The position numbers and the translations under genes are program-made. The notes under the pieces were generated by a model. The model did no database searches and was not told the DNA's origin. It worked only from the letters and a program-made list of their open reading frames with translations. From a virus, in IMG/VR virus record IMGVR_UViG_3300042463_001415, positions 1 to 30,145 of that record: a stretch of DNA of 30,145 bases. One strand, 5' to 3'. Position 1 is the stretch's first letter. Each line of letters opens with the position of its first letter. Shown in pieces: positions 13,260 to 20,508 of this stretch.

Positions 13260-13588
13260 TGATGTTAGAGCCAAGCATTGAAGAGTTGATTCTTGCAGGA
13301 GCAATTGAGGTTGCTGGAGTAGATCCAGAATCTGGAGAATTTCTATATAATTTTACAGTTGAGTCTGCTGAAATTATGCCTGAAATATTTCATCAACATA
13401 TGGAAATGCTGCACGATGAAATCACATTCTTTGTAGAAGAAGGATTTCTAGAAGTTGAGGACAGTGACAGAGAGTCTGGTGCTACTCTTTTCTTAACACC
13501 ACTTTCATTTGATGAGTCAGCAATAGGTGGTTTGCCATTAGAACGTCAAGAATCTCTAAAAGAGATTAAGCGAATGTTCGAAAAGTGA
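13259..13588 (+). CDS. acidic protein of unknown function
   Basis: 109 residues, strongly acidic, starting at two consecutive ATGs (13259, 13262) that overlap the thermonuclease stop. It looks like an alpha/beta protein: EELILAGAIEVAGVD, a short strand, then IFHQHMEMLHDEITFFVEEGFLEVED. No motif recognised. A DNA-mimic or regulatory partner of the thermonuclease is conceivable from its charge and coupling, but this is speculation. Confidence 0.65.
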   Translation: MMLEPSIEELILAGAIEVAGVDPESGEFLYNFTVESAEIMPEIFHQHMEMLHDEITFFVEEGFLEVEDSDRESGATLFLTPLSFDESAIGGLPLERQESLKEIKRMFEK

Positions 13589-13594
13589 TATAAT
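13586..13594 (+). promoter_or_regulatory. extended -10 promoter of the glycosyltransferase unit
   Basis: TGATATAAT with TATAAT at 13589-13594, overlapping the previous stop. A leader of about 50 nt ends in GGGGTGG before ATG 13651. Confidence 0.6.
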
Positions 13595-13650
13595 ATTATT
13601 AACAAATAAACATTTGGTAATAAGTAACTAATCTATTTTGGGGTGGTATT

Positions 13651-14469
13651 ATGAAAAATGCAATTGTCTATTCAATTTATTCTAGTCAAGACGAAATTGA
13701 ATTAAACTACAACTTTATGCAATTAAGATACTCAATTGACACCCTGCGTAAATTTAATCAAGATATTCAAATATATGTTTATGTAGCCCCAGAGGGAATC
13801 CTGGAAACCATTAGAGGTCCAGTAAATATGGAAAATGTTAAATACATATCTTATCAGTGTGAGCCAAACCCTAAATTAAATAATCAAGTTTATGCAACTT
13901 GGACAGCTCATAAATGGCCAAATGCATTTCACGCACTTGAATATTTTGAATTAGATAACGTTCTATATGTTGATGCTGATACTTTTTGGCAAAGAGATCC
14001 ACAAGAACTATTTGATAAATATGGAAACTCTGAATACATATATGCAAAACAAGATATCAATGGTCAGGAATATTCTCACCTACTTGAACTTAAAGCTCCA
14101 CCAATGAATGATGGAGTTAATCTACTTAGCAAAAAAGTGCTAAAATATAAAGAAGACCTATTGGATGCCAGAATTGATAAGGTCTTAGAGTGGCAAAACA
14201 TACATCAACATAATCCAGATGAGACTATAAGAGAAGATTTAATTCAATGGTTGTCCTGTCAGTACGCAGTTTCAGAACATATGTACGAAATTGGAAATGA
14301 GATTAAGTTTTTTGACGTATCAGATGTGGCTCTTGAAGATGAATGGGAAGAGATGTCACCCTCAGAGCGTAGAGAGGTTGCAGTTATGCACTACTTTAAC
14401 TATAATACTGAAGAGTATTTACCTCAAATGTATAAGATTTTAAGAGGACTGGTTGCAGATGGTAGCTAA
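13651..14469 (+). CDS. GT-A fold glycosyltransferase (GT8-like)
   Basis: 272 residues. The N-terminus (NAIVYSIYSS, then LRYSIDTLRKFNQDIQIYVYV) is the nucleotide-binding start of GT-A transferases. NVLYVDADTFW carries the metal-binding DxD (Asp108, Asp110), and a later MNDGVNLL acceptor loop supports a GT8-like or nucleotide-diphospho-sugar transferase. It overlaps the next gene by 11 bases. Likely adds a sugar to a host or virion glycan; donor and acceptor unknown. One of five glycosyltransferases between 13.6 and 21.5 kb. Confidence 0.8.
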   Translation: MKNAIVYSIYSSQDEIELNYNFMQLRYSIDTLRKFNQDIQIYVYVAPEGILETIRGPVNMENVKYISYQCEPNPKLNNQVYATWTAHKWPNAFHALEYFELDNVLYVDADTFWQRDPQELFDKYGNSEYIYAKQDINGQEYSHLLELKAPPMNDGVNLLSKKVLKYKEDLLDARIDKVLEWQNIHQHNPDETIREDLIQWLSCQYAVSEHMYEIGNEIKFFDVSDVALEDEWEEMSPSERREVAVMHYFNYNTEEYLPQMYKILRGLVADGS

Positions 14470-14854
14470 CACTGTTATATTTTTTGCTGGGTATTTGACA
14501 ATACAGTCTATCATTGCTATAATTAAATGGTACAGTAAGCGTAATCGTACTAGGGATAGTGTTCTAACACAGAGTGTAATATTTCTAGGAGTAAAAGCAA
14601 TACTCCCAGAATTATTTGAAACTATGAATAGAGTTAATACCCAAGTGCTTAGCTATGAAAATGGCAAATCGTTTAAGTATATCGAAATGCCTGACCAAAA
14701 GGTATATTGGATAGACAGAAACAGGATTTATTGTGCAGACGTAAGAGGTGGAAGTTTTGATCCAACAGAAGGAAAAGCTGTTAAGACAAAAAATCTATCT
14801 GAAGATGAAGTAACTAAAGTGCTATATATTTATGGCAGTTTGATGAACGGATAG
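14459..14854 (+). CDS. single-TM membrane protein of unknown function
   Basis: 131 residues from ATG 14459; AAGAGGA at 14442-14448 suits it better than TTG 14453. Residues about 4-24 form one transmembrane helix (NTVIFFAGYLTIQSIIAIIKW); the rest is a soluble, probably cytoplasmic domain with short strands (FKYIEMPDQKVYWIDRNRIY). Overlaps the glycosyltransferase gene, suggesting co-expression and perhaps a membrane tether. Family not recognised. Confidence 0.65.
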   Translation: MVANTVIFFAGYLTIQSIIAIIKWYSKRNRTRDSVLTQSVIFLGVKAILPELFETMNRVNTQVLSYENGKSFKYIEMPDQKVYWIDRNRIYCADVRGGSFDPTEGKAVKTKNLSEDEVTKVLYIYGSLMNG

Positions 14855-14858
14855 TAAA

Positions 14859-15209
14859 GTGATTATTGCAGTACAGGGGACAAGTAGTTTTGATGACTAC
14901 GATGTTTTTCTACGTTCTATGGCCGTAGGTATTTCTATGCTTCCAGAAGAAGATAAAGAAGTATTGGTATATAGCATTGGACCACATAACATTAATAGTT
15001 TTGTTGCAGGCTTTTGTAATATTACTGAACGTAGTCTTAAGCAAAGAGGTATTAAGATTAAGTATTTCAAGGTACCGATTTCCTGGGCTGAAGAAAATAT
15101 ATCATCATTCAATTACTTTATTTTTCTAAGCAAGCCAAATGAATACCAGTCTAAACTAGCTTCAAAAGTAGAGTTAGCTGGAATTGAAGTTGGACTGTTT
15201 AGGTATTAG
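14859..15209 (+). CDS. Rossmann-like protein, possible SLOG/DUF2493 relative
   Basis: 116 residues from GTG 14859, four bases after the previous stop. It begins IIAVQGTSSFDDYDVFLRSM, followed by alternating strands and helices (KEVLVYSIGP, IKIKYFKVPISW, FNYFIFLSKP). The first loop resembles the GSR-F-D loop of DUF2493/YspA proteins of the SLOG superfamily, which bind nucleotides or related ligands. Similarity is faint; a simple Rossmann-fold protein is the safer reading. Function unknown. Confidence 0.6.
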   Translation: MIIAVQGTSSFDDYDVFLRSMAVGISMLPEEDKEVLVYSIGPHNINSFVAGFCNITERSLKQRGIKIKYFKVPISWAEENISSFNYFIFLSKPNEYQSKLASKVELAGIEVGLFRY

Positions 15210-15239
15210 AAGATAATGCTCACAAAGGGGTAAAAAATA

Positions 15240-15449
15240 ATGCGAGTAAAATCACTTGAGAAGATGGAAGAAATCGTCTCAAAAAACAAGTCCTTATCTT
15301 GGGACGGGTGGAATGTAGTAGAACTCATTAAAAATCCATCGGCTATGTTTAAGCCAAATGGTGCAATTGTTAATGGAGTTTGGTTTGTAAAAAATATTTT
15401 CACAGCGGAACAAGATGGTTGGAGAATTCCCAATAAATATTCGGAGTAG
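15240..15449 (+). CDS. small conserved-looking protein of unknown function
   Basis: 69 residues, ATG 15240 preceded by AAAGGGG. It contains SWDGWNVVELIKNPSAMFKPNG followed by VWFVKN and a basic-aromatic end. Composition and tight spacing (3 bases to the WhiB gene, which reads from GGAG inside this gene's end) support a real gene. No family recognised. Confidence 0.7.
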   Translation: MRVKSLEKMEEIVSKNKSLSWDGWNVVELIKNPSAMFKPNGAIVNGVWFVKNIFTAEQDGWRIPNKYSE

Positions 15450-15452
15450 GCA

Positions 15453-15737
15453 GTGCAGAATCGTAATTGGAAAGACGAGGCTGCGTGTCTTGGACTGGAT
15501 AGAGAGCTATTCTTTGATAAGTATGAAGAAAATGTTGATATCAGAAAACAAATGGATGAATTCTGTAGGGAATGTCCAGTTAAAAAGGTGTGCTTTGCAT
15601 CAGCAATCTCAGATAAAAACTGGGGTCTTTGGGGTGGGGTATATCTTGAAAATGGTGAAATCTCTAGAGAATTTAATAGACACAAAACAAAGCAAGACTG
15701 GGCAGATACCTGGCAAAGTCTGACAATGGAGCAGTAA
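15453..15737 (+). CDS. WhiB-family Fe-S transcription factor
   Basis: 94 residues from GTG 15453, with GGAG at 15443-15446 six bases upstream. All WhiB marks are present: Trp6, AAC with Cys12, CxxCPVxxxC with Cys38, Cys41 and Cys47, then the WGLWGG turn and a basic C-terminal tail. These cysteines hold a [4Fe-4S] cluster; Wbl proteins bind region 4 of the principal sigma factor and redirect transcription. Phage Wbl proteins (for example WhiBTM4) can repress host whiB2 and block superinfection. It is the strongest pointer to an actinobacterial host. Confidence 0.95.
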   Translation: MQNRNWKDEAACLGLDRELFFDKYEENVDIRKQMDEFCRECPVKKVCFASAISDKNWGLWGGVYLENGEISREFNRHKTKQDWADTWQSLTMEQ

Positions 15738-15973
15738 TGTATACAGATCAAATGAAAATGGCATTTCATTCAATAAGGCCACCAAAAGGTTTTGCTGGTA
15801 TTGAATTGGTTGATGATGAATTTTTCATTACTATTAAGCTTGACGAAAAGAACTTCTTTAACCTGTCTGATTCTGATAAAAGATCAGCAATTGAATACGT
15901 GTTTAAAGTAAAAAGAGCATTAGAAGATAACGGTGCTACAGTTTTAATCGTTAGGAAAGCGGTAGGAAGATGA
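15737..15973 (+). CDS. small protein of unknown function
   Basis: 78 residues, coupled by TAATG to whiB and by ATGA to the next gene. It has FAGIELVDDEFFITIKLDE strands and a helix (DSDKRSAIEYVFKVKRALEDNGA) before a final strand, a compact alpha/beta fold. No motif recognised. Its coupling to whiB suggests simultaneous expression. Confidence 0.7.
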   Translation: MYTDQMKMAFHSIRPPKGFAGIELVDDEFFITIKLDEKNFFNLSDSDKRSAIEYVFKVKRALEDNGATVLIVRKAVGR

Positions 15974-16341
15974 TTGAATTAGCATTGACTTCATTATTAG
16001 TTGTAGCTTCTATTGTCTATGTTGTAACTATAATTAAATTAAGAAATAAGATAAATAAACTAAACAAAGATTTGGTAGAGCAGAAGGATAATTCCAATGC
16101 ATCTTATCAAAAATTCCTATTTGATTCAAGAACCTGGGCTTTCCAGTATATTGAAGAGGCTCAAAAAGAAATAGCCAATTTTATAAAGGCTGTTGATCCT
16201 AAATTGGAATATTATAACACTTATGGAAGAGTAATCGTTGGTCCACATATTGACTTATTGGATACCATATATCCAGCTTATGTTGAATTAAAGAAATTGC
16301 TTCCACAAGAAACAAACAAGGAGAAACAAAACAATGAATAA
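15970..16341 (+). CDS. single-TM protein with coiled coil (Rz/spanin-like topology)
   Basis: 123 residues, ATG in a four-base ATGA overlap. An N-terminal TM helix (about 3-22) is followed by a charged coiled coil (KLRNKINKLNKDLVEQKD) and a helical domain. It overlaps the start of the holin-like gene by eight bases. Topology recalls spanin or other lysis accessories, but actinophages usually lack classical spanins, so this is only a suggestion. Confidence 0.65.
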   Translation: MIELALTSLLVVASIVYVVTIIKLRNKINKLNKDLVEQKDNSNASYQKFLFDSRTWAFQYIEEAQKEIANFIKAVDPKLEYYNTYGRVIVGPHIDLLDTIYPAYVELKKLLPQETNKEKQNNE

Positions 16342-16609
16342 CACACAGTTAAAGGCAATGGCTGCCTCATACGGACGTGCCGTATTGGGTGCTGCCGTTG
16401 CACTATACCTTGCTGGAACGCCTACAGAAGACATCCTATGGTCTTTGGTTGGTGCTCTTGCTCCAGTACTAGCTCGCTATGTAAATCCTAACGACCCAGC
16501 ATTTGGACGTGTTCCAGAAGTTGTAGTTGTTGAGGAAGCTCTTGCAGATGTTAAGCCTAAGAAGGCTCCTGCTAAGAAGACTGCTGCAAAGAAAGCAGAA
16601 TCTAAGTAA
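16334..16609 (+). CDS. holin-like protein with Lys/Ala-rich tail
   Basis: 91 residues. Residues about 10-50 are hydrophobic (YGRAVLGAAVALYLAG, then LWSLVGALAPVLARYV), followed by NPNDPAFGR and a histone-H1-like KKAPAKKTAAKK tail. The segment resembles a small membrane protein family often found in aquatic phages and labelled holin. The ribosome site AACAAGGAG lies in the preceding gene. A terminator follows, closing the unit. A second holin candidate besides 9146-9421. Confidence 0.65.
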   Translation: MNNTQLKAMAASYGRAVLGAAVALYLAGTPTEDILWSLVGALAPVLARYVNPNDPAFGRVPEVVVVEEALADVKPKKAPAKKTAAKKAESK

Positions 16610-16621
16610 TAATACTAGATT

Positions 16622-16653
16622 GGGAGGGTCTTTAATTAGACCCTTCCTTTCTT
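16622..16653 (+). terminator. Rho-independent terminator closing the whiB-holin unit
   Basis: GGGAGGGTCT (16622-16631) pairs with AGACCCTTCC (16638-16647), ten pairs with one G-U, six-base loop, followed by TTTCTT. Confidence 0.8.
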
Positions 16654-16654
16654 G

Positions 16655-16660
16655 TATAAT
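16655..16660 (+). promoter_or_regulatory. -10 box of the next glycosyltransferase gene
   Basis: TATAAT lies immediately after the terminator and ends nine bases before ATG 16670, so the leader is at most about three bases. No good -35. Confidence 0.6.
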
Positions 16661-16669
16661 AGATATATT

Positions 16670-17353
16670 ATGGATGTTGTTTATATATGCCGTGCTGGAG
16701 ATAATGAGGAGTTAAGATACTCCATAAGATCTGTAGTTGAAAACTTACCACACGATAACCTGTGGGTAGTTGGTCAAAAGCCAGATTGGTACACTGGAAA
16801 CTTTGTTGATGTAAAACCCCTAAGCTCTAAGTATGCTACTGCTAGAAATAATTTAAAAAAGTTGGCATTGTCAAAAGAAATATCTGAAGACTTTATCTTA
16901 ATGAATGATGACTTTTATGTATTAAATAAATTAAACACTCTACCAGTTTTCAACGGTGGTACGTTAAAAGAAAAACTTGATCAGTATGAGTACTTAACTA
17001 AACAAACAAGCTATACAAGATCAATAGAAACAACTATGTACTGGATTGAAAAATATCTAAACACTGAGGCTCTAGACTATGAGCTACACGTTCCTATGGC
17101 TATGACAAGGGCTGGACTTTTGAAATCTCTTAGATGTCCTGGATTTTGGAGATCAGCCTACGGAAATATGTTTAATGTTGGTGGTACACGTATAGAAGAT
17201 GTTAAAGTTTATTCTTCCGAAAGTGTTTTGTATAGCAAATCTTTTAATATTAAAACTAAAACAGATTTTATATCTTCTGACGATATAAGTTTTAAGTTAC
17301 TCTATGAGTCTATCTTTAAAGATAAGTTTCCAAATAAAAGTCAGTATGAATAA
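16670..17353 (+). CDS. stealth/GT-A-like glycosyltransferase
   Basis: 227 residues from ATG 16670; the longer frame from TTG 16652 would run through the -10 box, so it is rejected. DVVYICRAGDNEELRYSIRSV opens the protein, followed by LWVVGQKPDWY, and ILMNDDF at 76-82 holds the acidic metal site. This arrangement resembles Stealth/capsular-polysaccharide phosphotransferase-like proteins of the nucleotide-diphospho-sugar superfamily. The predicted mRNA is nearly leaderless. It abuts the convergent exported-protein gene with no spacer. Confidence 0.75.
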   Translation: MDVVYICRAGDNEELRYSIRSVVENLPHDNLWVVGQKPDWYTGNFVDVKPLSSKYATARNNLKKLALSKEISEDFILMNDDFYVLNKLNTLPVFNGGTLKEKLDQYEYLTKQTSYTRSIETTMYWIEKYLNTEALDYELHVPMAMTRAGLLKSLRCPGFWRSAYGNMFNVGGTRIEDVKVYSSESVLYSKSFNIKTKTDFISSDDISFKLLYESIFKDKFPNKSQYE

Positions 17354-17845
17354 TTACTGTGGCAATAAAAAGTCTGAAAAGTCTGCAGGATAATCTGCTC
17401 CTGGGGTCCACATCTTAAACTGTCTGATATCAGACCTATATGACTTACTACCACCAGTAATTCTTACCTGTAATACAACTGGAGAGTTTGTATTAATCGC
17501 CCAACACCCAGCCCCAACAAATTCTTTAGAGGGCTTACTTGTTATAGGATAATAGTTGGTTGCTGTTGTATCTAACTTTCCACCCTCTTTAACCCTGGCT
17601 AGACGCACCTTAACATATTTTGGCTTTTTCTTGCCCTTCATATTAAGACCTATTTGATAACAAAATAAAGATCTATTTCCATTACCCTTTAGCTGTTTTT
17701 TTCCATTAAAGTCTAGCGTAACCCACTTACCCTTTTTAATTGTCTGGCTTTGAGTAGATTTATAACGAATGGATTCATCAGCATTAGCTGGTATTGACTG
17801 TCCAATTAAAAGAAAGGGTATAAGAAGTAGGGTTATTTTCTTCAC
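17354..17845 (-). CDS. exported protein of unknown function
   Basis: 163 residues from GTG 17845. A signal peptide (KKITLLLIPFLLIGQSIPANA, cleaved near 22) is followed by a basic beta-rich domain with two cysteines (YQIG... and AGCWAINT) that may pair. No catalytic motif. The GTG sits exactly six bases after a TATAGT box, so it is read leaderless. It is convergent with the plus-strand glycosyltransferase, its stop directly adjoining that gene's stop. It may act in the cell envelope, but family is unknown. Confidence 0.75.
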   Translation of the reverse strand: MKKITLLLIPFLLIGQSIPANADESIRYKSTQSQTIKKGKWVTLDFNGKKQLKGNGNRSLFCYQIGLNMKGKKKPKYVKVRLARVKEGGKLDTTATNYYPITSKPSKEFVGAGCWAINTNSPVVLQVRITGGSKSYRSDIRQFKMWTPGADYPADFSDFLLPQ

Positions 17846-17851
17846 TATACT

Positions 17852-17860
17852 ACTATACCA
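17852..17860 (-). promoter_or_regulatory. leaderless promoter of the exported protein
   Basis: Read on the minus strand: TGGTATAGT, then six bases, then GTG at 17845. No clear -35. Confidence 0.6.
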
Positions 17861-17883
17861 TATTTTTAAAAATGATTATCCTA

Positions 17884-18939
17884 TTATCTATGTCTTCTGC
17901 TAGACATAATTACTTGTTTCTGTCTAATTAATTTTTCTTTTTCATTTGGTATTTTGGCAGAATCTATAAAATCAGCTAATTTTTCCATCTCAATTGCTTG
18001 ACGAGCCTCTAGCCATTCAGCTCTTTTCCTAGCGTTATGGCTATATGCCTTATAATGTTTTTCAATAAGATTAATTCCATTTTTAGTTGCTTCCACATTT
18101 AGTGGTGGTACTAATATGGCACCATCTCCAATACCTTCCCTAACGTGAGGAGTATCAACGTGAACTGAAGGAATTCCATAGCCAGCAGCTTCAATAGCAG
18201 ACATACCATATGTCTCATATCTTGATGGCACTAACAATATCCTTGTCTGTTTAAAGTATTCTTCAACTTTTTCAGGTGGGACACGTGGATGCAGTTCAAC
18301 ATTGTCCAGACCTGCTGCACGTTCTTCTAAATTAGAAATACCGTGAGTTGCCTCTGCTGGAGACCTAACAATAATAAACCTTTGATTTGGATATAGCTTT
18401 GCTAGATCAAGCACGGTAGCCACACCCTTGTTAGATAGTGATGATAGTAGGGTATATGCATCACCCTTATTATCAAATTCGGAAGGGGCCAATGAAATAG
18501 GTGGGTGAATTACCAGGGCATTTGGCTCTCCCCATTCTCTAGCAGCAACCTCTGTATTATAAATAGCATAGTCAGTGGCAAACATTGCATTCATTATGCC
18601 TTTACCATATTTTGGTGGAGTATGAACATTCACTATTGATACAGCATCAACTAATTGAGCAGCCTTAACACCAGCCAAAGACAATTCGTTTTGTCCAATA
18701 ACAACCTTAGCCTTGAAATCTTTTAATTGTTTTGCAATTGGTACTGGGTTTGTTCCAACATCTAAAACATTAGTGGCATCAATTTTATTAACCTCAATAC
18801 CCTCAAATGTATATGATTTTTTTGTATCTGTTAAAACAATCTTATCACCATTAATTGCTGAAAGAGTTCTATGAAGAGATACCTCTCCACCCATATTCCA
18901 TAATGGTGGATATCCGTGTGATAGTGCTACAGTGCTCAC
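17884..18939 (-). CDS. GT4-like (GT-B fold) glycosyltransferase
   Basis: 351 residues from GTG 18939, sharing GTGA with the stop of the upstream transferase. The C-terminal half is typical GT4: VPSRYETYGMSAIEAAGYGIP holds the E-x7-E pair Glu242/Glu250 that binds the sugar nucleotide, preceded by a Rossmann segment. The N-terminal half begins ALSHGYPPLWNMGGEV, a GT4-like first loop with gly-gly. It should be a retaining, metal-independent transferase. Co-translated with the GT2-like gene, so the two probably build the same glycan. Confidence 0.88.
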   Translation of the reverse strand: MSTVALSHGYPPLWNMGGEVSLHRTLSAINGDKIVLTDTKKSYTFEGIEVNKIDATNVLDVGTNPVPIAKQLKDFKAKVVIGQNELSLAGVKAAQLVDAVSIVNVHTPPKYGKGIMNAMFATDYAIYNTEVAAREWGEPNALVIHPPISLAPSEFDNKGDAYTLLSSLSNKGVATVLDLAKLYPNQRFIIVRSPAEATHGISNLEERAAGLDNVELHPRVPPEKVEEYFKQTRILLVPSRYETYGMSAIEAAGYGIPSVHVDTPHVREGIGDGAILVPPLNVEATKNGINLIEKHYKAYSHNARKRAEWLEARQAIEMEKLADFIDSAKIPNEKEKLIRQKQVIMSSRRHR

Positions 18940-19607
18940 TGTTGAAGTGCTTTCTTTGCATCAACAAGGCCCTGTCCATCACGCCAGGTTTCAAAGGCAG
19001 CCCTATCAAACTCACGCTTAACTTTATCGTTAGCTTCTTGGTATGTCTTATCATCTGGAGCAGCCTTGTTCCAACGATGATAATGACTTAATTTTACATC
19101 TGGTAAATAAATAAACTTAGTTAATTTTCCTAGTTCTCTCCAGGTATTATCACAAAATAAATGTCTGCTGGTTGGTAGTCCAATCCATCCTAAACGGCGA
19201 TACATTTCTGTAGGAACAATAACGTGTGTTGGAAGGTCAGGTCCGTGAAGATGTTCTAAGCCATCACTACCATACACTACACCTAGCTCTGGAAGGGCAT
19301 TAACCATCTTCTCATCCCATCCAACAGTTTCTGGAACTACATCATCACCCAGTATTGCAATGTGCGTAAATCCCTCATTAAGAGCAATCTCTGCTAATTC
19401 ATTTAATGATGCTGTAAAGAAAATTCTAGGACCAATGATGTAAGTTACATTATCTAATTCAGGATACTTTGACTTATCATCATCATCAAGTCTTACAAAG
19501 ATCTTATGATCCATTGTTGAAGTTTTTTTAATTGCTTCTGATAATCTTATTAGATTTTTTGGTCTTCCACGAGATGGTACTGTTATGGCTAATTTGTTAT
19601 GATTCAT
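18936..19607 (-). CDS. GT2-like (GT-A fold) glycosyltransferase
   Basis: 223 residues. ITVPSRGRPKNLIRLSEAI is the N-terminal nucleotide-sugar loop of GT2-type enzymes; RLDDDD at 39-44 and ILGDDV at 85-90 are two acidic clusters, either of which may bind metal. A Trp/His-rich acceptor region follows. Its ATG lies six bases after TATAAT, giving a leaderless mRNA, and its stop overlaps the GT4 start. Related proteins are found in actinophages; substrate unknown. Confidence 0.82.
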   Translation of the reverse strand: MNHNKLAITVPSRGRPKNLIRLSEAIKKTSTMDHKIFVRLDDDDKSKYPELDNVTYIIGPRIFFTASLNELAEIALNEGFTHIAILGDDVVPETVGWDEKMVNALPELGVVYGSDGLEHLHGPDLPTHVIVPTEMYRRLGWIGLPTSRHLFCDNTWRELGKLTKFIYLPDVKLSHYHRWNKAAPDDKTYQEANDKVKREFDRAAFETWRDGQGLVDAKKALQQ

Positions 19608-19613
19608 ATGTAA

Positions 19614-19622
19614 ATTATAGCA
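19614..19622 (-). promoter_or_regulatory. leaderless promoter of the GT2-GT4 pair
   Basis: Minus strand TGCTATAAT, six bases, then ATG at 19607. The -35 region would fall inside the tRNA-Arg gene. Confidence 0.7.
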
Positions 19623-19627
19623 TAGGG

Positions 19628-19700
19628 TCCCTCTAGAGAGATTCGAACTCCCAACCTAATCGGTAGAAACGATGTGCTCTGTCCGTTGAGCTATAGAGGG
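19628..19700 (-). tRNA. tRNA-Arg (anticodon TCT)
   Basis: Minus strand acceptor CCCTCTA pairs perfectly with TAGAGGG; anticodon stem CATCG/CGATT (four pairs) with loop TTTCTAC; T-arm around TTCGAAT; discriminator A. Reads AGA, an Arg codon common in A+T-rich genes. It stands alone, between the four-TM gene and the glycosyltransferase pair. Confidence 0.9.
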
Positions 19701-19707
19701 GATCTTT

Positions 19708-20493
19708 TTATAGCTTAATAGCTTTAGCAAATACAACTCTAGATGCCATCTTGCTTGCAGAAATGATAGCAATTGGTGCTGCAATGGACAACACTACACC
19801 AGCCCACATTTGAGGGTTAGAAGTATTCCAATCCCAAAAATCAAGGGTGTGGAAGGCATTAGCACCAACAGCAATAGCAGCAAAGGAAATCATACCTGCC
19901 AATGCACCACCAGTTTTTTCTGGCTTACCATTTTCATCTACACGGGAAGATAGTAGAAGGTATGCAATAAGAAAAATAATATACATAAGCTCAATAAAGA
20001 AGAAGAACAGTCCAGCCATCCAGGATGCAGAGAGTCCAACAAATTGTGCAACAGCAGTGATACCATTAAAGGAAACAATAGCTGAAGAAACAAAGGCAAC
20101 TGCAACAGCAAGAGTCCAACCAAGAAGCATTAGCTTTTGATCTACTTGAATCTTTGCAGCACGCTTAGACTCTTGAAGCTCATACAACTCTTCACGCTTG
20201 GTCTTGCCTTTAGTAAGCTCTTCAACTACTACTTCTTTAACCAAATCTGGTTCTTCATTTACTAGCATTTCTTCTGCCTTTTCTTTTTTTGCTTTTTCTT
20301 CAAAAGACTTTTTTAGTTTGTCAGCAATTCTACTTGCACTTTCTTGCTGTTTTTCAACTAATGATGGTATACCAACATAAACTTCTTTTTCATTAAGTTC
20401 TTGATCAGCCACACTATCATCCTTCTTTACGGTTTCTGGGAACAAAGCTCTTCTATAAGTACTAAAAGCTTCATCGTATTCAATGTTTGACAT
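19708..20493 (-). CDS. four-TM membrane protein with coiled-coil N-terminus
   Basis: 261 residues. The first 120 are acidic and coiled-coil-like, rich in Glu/Lys (residues about 45-110); four hydrophobic helices follow at about 121-145, 150-182, 195-217 and 230-252. The helices and short loops suggest cytoplasmic N- and C-termini. AGGTGAT precedes its ATG. It ends eight bases before the tRNA-Arg gene. It could be a membrane anchor for the glycosyltransferases or a superinfection-immunity protein; no family recognised. Confidence 0.75.
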   Translation of the reverse strand: MSNIEYDEAFSTYRRALFPETVKKDDSVADQELNEKEVYVGIPSLVEKQQESASRIADKLKKSFEEKAKKEKAEEMLVNEEPDLVKEVVVEELTKGKTKREELYELQESKRAAKIQVDQKLMLLGWTLAVAVAFVSSAIVSFNGITAVAQFVGLSASWMAGLFFFFIELMYIIFLIAYLLLSSRVDENGKPEKTGGALAGMISFAAIAVGANAFHTLDFWDWNTSNPQMWAGVVLSIAAPIAIISASKMASRVVFAKAIKL

Positions 20494-20502
20494 ATATCAC
20501 CT

Positions 20503-20508
20503 ATTATA
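20503..20508 (-). promoter_or_regulatory. -10 box before the four-TM gene
   Basis: Minus strand TATAAT (TATAGT overlaps just upstream, 20508-20513), inside the last codons of the preceding gene. Only the TATAGT box leaves AGGTGAT intact in the mRNA. Confidence 0.5.

Noticed and set aside
15206-15769. Minus-strand open frame of 187 codons
   Set aside because: Covers the 69-residue gene and whiB in antisense, has no promoter or ribosome site, and whiB is certain on the other strand.
16652-16669. Longer start (TTG) for the Stealth-like transferase
   Set aside because: It would translate through the TATAAT box; ATG 16670 lies in the expected place.
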